Source of the DNA: Natronococcus sp. A-GB1 | GTDB lineage: Archaea; Halobacteriota; Halobacteria; Halobacteriales; Natrialbaceae | Direction of reading: 5' to 3' | NCBI RefSeq assembly: GCF_029688845.1 | Contig: NZ_JARUKW010000024.1 | Coordinates: 1-47,944 of the forward strand | DNA length: 47,944 bases | Part shown: piece by piece, positions 43,515-47,944 of the stretch | How the letters are laid out: the number at the start of each line of letters is the position of its first letter | Position numbering within the stretch: the stretch's first letter is position 1 | Notes under the pieces: generated by a model | Databases searched by the model: none | Told to the model about the DNA's origin: nothing | The model's input: the letters and a program-made list of their open reading frames with translations, nothing else | Translations under genes and position numbers: made by a program

Positions 43515-44261
43515 ATGGAGCTCGGACTCACCGTCGGCGACTCGCTCGAGCGCGCCGACCGAACGATCGACGGCTTCGACCTGCTCGAGCTGTCGATCGG
43601 CGAAGGAGCGGACCCGAACGCGATCGACACCGACCGCCTCGAGGGGCTCCTCGAGCGGGAAGACGCCGACCTCTGTGTCCATCTACCGTTCAAACAGGTC
43701 GTCGTGACGCCCGTCGACGGGATCAACGACGCGATCCTCGGCTACCAGCGAGAGCTGCTCGAGTGGGCAGGTTCGGTCGGCGCCGAGAAGGCGGTCCTCC
43801 ACGGGACGGCCCGGAACCCACACGACACGGACCTCCGGCCGGTGTTCGCCGAGCAGCTGGCCGCTATCGCCGACGCCGGCGCCGACGCGGGCGTCGAACT
43901 CGTCGTCGAGAACGTCGGCCACCAAAAGCGCGGATTGCCGCTGTCGGTGCTGGGCGATCTGGCCCGCGAGACCGACACCGCGGTCTGTTTCGACGTCGGT
44001 CACGCCTACATGGAGGACGGCAACGACGGAGTCAAGCGCTTCCTCTCGGGGTACGGCGACCTCGTCAGCCACTTGCACGTCCACGACGCCCGGAGCCGAG
44101 GCGACACCCACCTCCCGCTGGGGGCCGGCGAGATCGACTACGGAATCGTCGCGGATCGGCTCACGGAGTTCGACGGCACCGTCGCAGTCGAGGTCTTCAC
44201 CGACGACGTCCCGCTGTTGTGCGACACCGCCGAGCGAGTTCGGGGACACCTCGAGGGCTAG
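43515..44261 (+). CDS. Xylose-isomerase-like TIM-barrel protein (AP endonuclease 2 superfamily)
   Basis: 248 aa, single TIM barrel. Metal-ligand candidates lie on strand ends: LCVHLPFKQ, AVLHGTARNPHD, LVVENVGHQKRG, VCFDVGHAYMED, SHLHVHDARSRGDTHLPLGA and VAVEVFTDD. The His, Glu and Asp pattern suits a two- or three-metal site as in sugar isomerases, epimerases and endonuclease IV. The protein is shorter than endonuclease IV, and the ENxG/HxHxHD layout favours a sugar or inositol-type enzyme. Substrate unknown. ATG 43515 is the natural start. Confidence 0.82.
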   Translation: MELGLTVGDSLERADRTIDGFDLLELSIGEGADPNAIDTDRLEGLLEREDADLCVHLPFKQVVVTPVDGINDAILGYQRELLEWAGSVGAEKAVLHGTARNPHDTDLRPVFAEQLAAIADAGADAGVELVVENVGHQKRGLPLSVLGDLARETDTAVCFDVGHAYMEDGNDGVKRFLSGYGDLVSHLHVHDARSRGDTHLPLGAGEIDYGIVADRLTEFDGTVAVEVFTDDVPLLCDTAERVRGHLEG

Positions 44262-44332
44262 TCGGGTCGCACTCGAGCCTGCGACAGAGACTGAGCGGTA
44301 GTTTGAACAGTTCAGGGGCAGAACAGTCGGTG

Positions 44333-44743
44333 ATGGATTCATCGAGCGACTCGAGCGCCCTCCTCTTGCTCGCCGGAAGCCTGCTCGCGGTCGCGCTCGT
44401 TTACGGCGTGTTGGTACCGAGCGACGTCCTCGCGGGCGACGGCTCGCAGGCGGTACTGTACGTCGTCGTCGGCTGGGTGCCGTTCACGCTCGTCTTCTAC
44501 GCGCTAGGACGCGGGTTCTCCTCGCCGGAGGCGCTGCCGAGCATGCGCAGCGCCGACGCCGGGCTCGCGCTCGTGCTCGTCTTGCTCCTGCTCAGCCTCG
44601 GCCTCGAGGCCTGGGGGATCTCGCCCGAACAGCTGCCGGAGGCGTACGTCCTGCAGGCGGTCGGGATCTTCGTCGGCCTCGCGCTGTTCGGCTGGGGGAT
44701 CGGCCGTCGCTCGCGGGCGATCGGTCAGCGGGCCGACTCCTGA
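44333..44743 (+). CDS. Small four-span membrane protein (136 aa)
   Basis: Four hydrophobic segments: LLLLAGSLLAVALVYGVLVP, AVLYVVVGWVPFTLVFYALG, GLALVLVLLLLSLGLEAWGI and YVLQAVGIFVGLALFGWGIG. The ends are polar. No domain is recognised. ATG 44333 gives a short polar N-terminus (MDSSSDSS). It is convergent with the next Usp gene and overlaps it by 19 bp. Confidence 0.65.
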   Translation: MDSSSDSSALLLLAGSLLAVALVYGVLVPSDVLAGDGSQAVLYVVVGWVPFTLVFYALGRGFSSPEALPSMRSADAGLALVLVLLLLSLGLEAWGISPEQLPEAYVLQAVGIFVGLALFGWGIGRRSRAIGQRADS

Positions 44744-45171
44744 TCCTCGCCGACGACGAGGACGTCGACGTCACCCTCTCTGATGACGCCGTCGGTGACG
44801 CTGCCCAGCATCATCCGACTGACCCCGCCCCGTCCTCGGGTTCCCATGACGACGGCGTCCGCGTCGACCTCGTCGACGCAGGTCAGCAGCTCCCGGACCG
44901 GGACGCCCTCGCGGATCTCGGTCTCGAGGTCGAGACCGCGCTCGTGGGACCGCTCGGCGAGCCGCGCGACGAACTCCTCGGCCCGCTCGGCGAACGCGTC
45001 GGCGGCGCTGGCGTCGTCACCGGGGAGCCGAACGGAACCCAGCGGTCCCTGCTCGACGACACAGACGACGTGGACTTCGGCGTCGGTCGTCTCCGCGAGG
45101 TCGAACGCCCGCTCGGCGGCGTCCTCGGCGTACTCGCTGCCGTCAGTGGGAACCAGAATCCGATCGTACAT
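44725..45171 (-). CDS. Universal stress protein (UspA family)
   Basis: 148 aa, single Usp domain: MYDRILVPTDGSEYAEDAAE at the start and a complete ATP motif, MGTRGRGGVSRMMLGSVTDG, near the end. It overlaps the small membrane protein gene at the 3' side by 19 bp. It lies 84 bp before the stop of the ABC1-family gene on the same strand, so they could share a transcript but need not. Confidence 0.92.
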   Translation of the reverse strand: MYDRILVPTDGSEYAEDAAERAFDLAETTDAEVHVVCVVEQGPLGSVRLPGDDASAADAFAERAEEFVARLAERSHERGLDLETEIREGVPVRELLTCVDEVDADAVVMGTRGRGGVSRMMLGSVTDGVIREGDVDVLVVGEDQESAR

Positions 45172-45255
45172 GTCCGTCCGTTCTCCCGCGGGGTGGATAA
45201 GTCCGGGTGGCGTCGGCGAGCGCCGAGAACCGCGAGCGAGCCGTCGACCCGGGAC

Positions 45256-46818
45256 TCACCGTCGCACGCGAACGTACTGGACGAGCGCGGCGACCGCGGC
45301 GAGCAGCGACGGGAGCTCGTAAGGCTGGGCGTGCAGCGTCAACACTGCTGTCGCGACGAACAGCGCACCGGCGATGATGGCGTACCCGACCGCGGGATCG
45401 CTCCCGCTGGGTGGATCGACGGGGTCGGTCCTGACGACGAGTTCGCCCCGCTCGAGCTGGCCGAAGACGGAATCGAACCGGGCTGGCGCCCGCGCAAGGA
45501 CGGGTGCCGACTCCCGCAGGTCGGTTCGAGTCTCCGCGAGCAACGCTTCGAGCTCGCTCTCGATGAACCCGTGGTCAACAAGAAACGACCGCGTCACCGC
45601 GAGGAAGTCGAACTCGGGGTCGAGGCTCCGACAGACCCCCTCGCCGACGGTACCGACCCTGACGAGCAACATCACGTTCGGCGGGATCCGGAACGGAAAG
45701 TCCTGCAGCATCGATAGCAGCTCGGTGATGATCGCCCGCCAGGTAATCTCCGGACGCCCCTCGAGGTTCTCGATCACCAGCTCGAGGACGCGACGAACGG
45801 CGGTTCGGTCGACGGTCGGCTCGAGCACCTCGAGCGCGATGAGCGTGTTCAACAGGCCGTCGACGTCCCGGCGAACGAGCGTGCGGTACAGGTTCGTGAT
45901 GTCCTCCTGTTCCTGAGGCGTGAGCCGCTGGCTCATCCCGTAGTCGTAGATGACGAGTCGCCCGGCGCCGGTTATCGCGAGGTTCCCCGGGTGTGGATCG
46001 GCGTGGAACACGCCGTCGACCAGCCCCATCTTCAGGTAGGTCCGGGCGATCAGGGTGGCCATCTCGGTCGGATCGGTGTCGGCCGCAGTGAGGGCGTCCT
46101 CGTCGGTGATCTTCCGTCCCTCGACGAACTCCATGGCGATCACCCGCTCGGAGCACAGTTCGTCGTAGATCTCGGGAACGACGACCCGATCGTCGTCGGC
46201 GAAGTTGTCGCCGATCTCGTCCATGATCGCGGCCTCGCGCTCGAAGTCCAGCTCCTCGAGGATGATCGCCTCGAAGTCGTCGGCGACGTTCTCCAGCGAG
46301 TAGCGCTGGCGCTCGTCGGCGAACATCGCGAGCAGCGGCACGATCCCTCTGATGACCCGCAGGTCGCGCTCGATCATCGAGACCAGCTCCGGTCGGCGAA
46401 CCTTCAGCGCGATCCGCTCGCCCTCGTACACGGCGGTGTAGACGAACGCGAGCGAGCCGCCCGCGACGGGCTCGACCGTCTCGAGGTCGAGGTCGTCGCC
46501 CAGCTCCGCCTCGAGGACGGTCATCGGGTCCCCGCCCGTGTTCTCGGGAACCTCGTCCTGCAAGCTCGAAAAGACCTCGACGTACGTCGGGGGGACGACG
46601 TCCGGACGCGTCGACAGCACCTGGCCGACCTTGATAAACGCGGGGCCGAGATCGAGCATCGTTTCGGTGAGTCGCTCGGCCCGTTCGCGGTGGACCGCCG
46701 TCGACACCCGCCGGGGCGGACCGAACAGGAGAAACCGCCGCTGGTCTCTGAGCAGCGCGATCGCGACGGGAAGGAATCGAAGCAACACCTGGGCGTACCG
46801 CAGGTAGTAGCCGATCAT
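45256..46818 (-). CDS. ABC1/UbiB (AarF) atypical kinase-like protein
   Basis: 520 aa. The UbiB-specific KxGQ motif appears as PAFIKVGQVLSTRPDVVP near residue 58. Next are the Ala/Gly-rich loop (VEPVAGGSLAFVYTAVYEGE), the lysine in IALKVRRPEL, the catalytic-type LVDGVFHADPHPGNLAI and the metal-type VIYDYGMSQ. Two membrane segments lie at the C-terminus (VGYAIIAGALFVATAVLTL, LPSLLAAVAALVQYV). The family supports isoprenoid-quinone or lipid metabolism through ATPase-like activity. Placement beside Usp genes does not tell its lipid partner. The start ATG 46818 fits MIGYYLRYAQVLLRFLP. Confidence 0.92.
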   Translation of the reverse strand: MIGYYLRYAQVLLRFLPVAIALLRDQRRFLLFGPPRRVSTAVHRERAERLTETMLDLGPAFIKVGQVLSTRPDVVPPTYVEVFSSLQDEVPENTGGDPMTVLEAELGDDLDLETVEPVAGGSLAFVYTAVYEGERIALKVRRPELVSMIERDLRVIRGIVPLLAMFADERQRYSLENVADDFEAIILEELDFEREAAIMDEIGDNFADDDRVVVPEIYDELCSERVIAMEFVEGRKITDEDALTAADTDPTEMATLIARTYLKMGLVDGVFHADPHPGNLAITGAGRLVIYDYGMSQRLTPQEQEDITNLYRTLVRRDVDGLLNTLIALEVLEPTVDRTAVRRVLELVIENLEGRPEITWRAIITELLSMLQDFPFRIPPNVMLLVRVGTVGEGVCRSLDPEFDFLAVTRSFLVDHGFIESELEALLAETRTDLRESAPVLARAPARFDSVFGQLERGELVVRTDPVDPPSGSDPAVGYAIIAGALFVATAVLTLHAQPYELPSLLAAVAALVQYVRVRR

Positions 46819-46971
46819 CGCTCGAGCGAGGTCCCGCTGCCAACCGTCTCCCTGTCCATACGCCGGCTTCGAAGTCCGACTACAAATACATCAGTGGCTT
46901 GGTAACCCGGCCGACCCATCCGTACGGATTCGTGCTTTCGTCCCTTCCAGCGTACTGGGACTCGTCGCCGG

Positions 46972-46979
46972 AAATATGG
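46972..46979 (+). promoter_or_regulatory. TATA-like box of the last Usp gene
   Basis: AAATATGG is centred about 28 nt before ATG 47003, consistent with a leaderless or nearly leaderless transcript. Confidence 0.45.
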
Positions 46980-47002
46980 TGTCCGATCGCGTTCACTCGA
47001 GT

Positions 47003-47452
47003 ATGTACGATCGACTCCTGTTGCCGACTGACATGAGCGCCGGAATCGAGGACGCGATCGATCACGCGATCGACGCGGCCGAACGGTACGACGCCGAGCT
47101 ACACGTCCTCTACGTCGTCGACACCGACGCCTACAGCTCCTACCCCGGCGACGAGTACGTCCACGAGTTCGAGGGGTTAGAGAGCGCCCTCGAGCAGGCC
47201 GGCACCGACGCCGTCGAGGCGATCGCCGAGGAAGCCGAAGCGGCCGGGCTCGAGACGACCGAGATCGTACGCCACGGCGTCCCCCACGAGGAGATTCTCC
47301 GGTACGGCGACGAGGCCGACATCGGGCTCACGGTGGTCGGCTCGAAGAACCGCTCGGGCGAGTACCGACGGCTGCTGGGAAGCGTAGCCGAACGGGTCGT
47401 GAACATGTCCGAGCGACCGGTGACGGTCGTCAAATCCCCGGTCGACGAGTAG
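47003..47452 (+). CDS. Universal stress protein (UspA family, altered ATP motif)
   Basis: 149 aa, single Usp domain with the start MYDRLLLPTDMSAGIEDAID. The phosphate-binding segment reads VGSKNRSGEYRRLLGSVAER: the second glycine of G-2x-G is Asn, while the later G-S is kept. ATP binding may be weak or lost, as in UspA-type members that do not bind ATP. ATG 47003 is preferred over an upstream frame start at 46976 because it begins with the family's usual MYDRLLLPTD. Confidence 0.9.
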   Translation: MYDRLLLPTDMSAGIEDAIDHAIDAAERYDAELHVLYVVDTDAYSSYPGDEYVHEFEGLESALEQAGTDAVEAIAEEAEAAGLETTEIVRHGVPHEEILRYGDEADIGLTVVGSKNRSGEYRRLLGSVAERVVNMSERPVTVVKSPVDE

Positions 47453-47944
47453 CGGGCCGCGCCCCTATCAGTAGCTGGTAGCACAGGTTTTTATTTACGT
47501 GAAACTCGCGTTACACACAGGTCAAGCAGGTAACGGGACAGTAATCGATTTCTCCGATAGCTGTCGAGAGAAGCCTGCTGAATATAGAGCATCTATGCAG
47601 CACGACGACTTCATTTGTTTCAACTTAATATATTTAGAATTCAATCTATTATACGTGCGCACTGATTGTTCTACCAATTACGGTTGATTACCTTGTCATC
47701 AGGCGAATTGAGAAGCGGTAGAGCCCCAAAGAATTGAAGGGGTAGGGTGGTTAGTTCGGAGATATACTATCATGGAAACAACCGCAGAAATCTTTCTCAT
47801 CATGAGTTCTCTCCTCATTATTGGAGTCCCCCGCATGGTACATCTGGAAGTGGAACCTCAAACAGCATCAGGGAAATAATCATATAAATGATATAAATAT
47901 ATGACTGATACGCAGTGGGGTTCTTCTTGTCGAATGGCTCTCAT
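47453..47944. other. AT-rich terminal region without a convincing gene
   Basis: A strong TATA-like TTTTTATTTA at 47487-47496 has no good start codon at the expected distance, so it may drive an RNA or a remnant. A 62-aa frame at 47499-47687 begins with GTG and has no family features. A 35-aa frame, METTAEIFLIMSSLLIIGVP onward, runs 47772-47879 and could be a single-span peptide. Base composition from about 47600 on is much lower in GC than the genes before, as at an island edge. Confidence 0.4.
47772..47879 (+). CDS. Possible 35-aa single-span peptide
   Basis: ATG 47772 to TAA 47877-47879. One hydrophobic stretch (IFLIMSSLLIIGVP) is followed by a polar tail. An AT-rich ATATACT lies just upstream at 47762-47768, too close for leaderless spacing. 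It may equally be chance in AT-rich DNA. Confidence 0.2.
   Translation: METTAEIFLIMSSLLIIGVPRMVHLEVEPQTASGK

Noticed and set aside
47499..47687. 62-codon frame in the terminal AT-rich region
   Set aside because: GTG start inside the expected promoter-start interval, mixed composition and no recognisable feature.

Overview
The window looks like chromosomal DNA of a halophilic archaeon (Halobacteria). The genes are very GC-rich, the predicted proteins are acidic, and many starts lie about 26 nt downstream of a TATA-like box, as in leaderless archaeal transcripts. There is an intron-containing tRNA-Trp of the haloarchaeal type, plus a proteasome-assembly PAC2 protein, IMP dehydrogenase and many haloarchaea-typical small zinc-ribbon, Usp and DUF proteins. 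I cannot fix the genus from the sequence alone.

Layout. 1-5440: core metabolism, with the end of a PAC2 protein, an acyl-CoA synthetase, guaB, and a DUF5794-like membrane protein preceded by a strong inverted repeat. 5503-7090: tRNA-Trp with its bulge-helix-bulge intron, then an AT-rich stretch with a duplicated tRNA 3' end and one unrecognised multi-spanning membrane protein; it reads as a relic of an integrated element. 7313-13802: small proteins, a soluble multi-sensor histidine kinase, an enoyl-CoA hydratase and a large-subunit catalase. 13803-19517: a candidate structured RNA, a membrane HExxH protein, an HTH-acetyltransferase, a decayed DUF2267 gene, a YchF-type GTPase, a VapBC toxin-antitoxin pair, another acetyltransferase and a sugar O-acetyltransferase-like protein.

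19685-27980: a DUF1326/DUF2182 pair with Cys- and Met-rich motifs, a LysE exporter, a UbiA prenyltransferase, a beta-propeller protein divergent from a ThDP enzyme, a lipoprotein, a tiny zinc-finger protein and a GlcD-type FAD oxidase. 28094-32037 is a zone of gene decay: three broken genes (a 14-bp duplication, a nonsense codon with truncation, and a one-base slip in a homopolymer) lie among an intact sulfatase and an intact F420-type oxidoreductase. 32207-34086: an HTH regulator and a zinc-free quinone reductase-like MDR.

34255-39191 is the most unusual block. Three consecutive proton-pump subunits of the NuoL/M/N-MrpA/D superfamily occur without any other Mrp or complex I subunit. By eye the first lacks both the TM5 Glu and the TM7 Lys of the family, and the third lacks the TM7 Lys.

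39343-47452: a class I aminotransferase, then four universal-stress genes (five Usp domains) interspersed with DUF2267, a methyltransferase, a TIM-barrel protein, a small membrane protein and an ABC1/UbiB kinase-like protein. The last 490 bases are AT-rich and contain no convincing gene. No CRISPR array, rRNA or intact transposase was seen.
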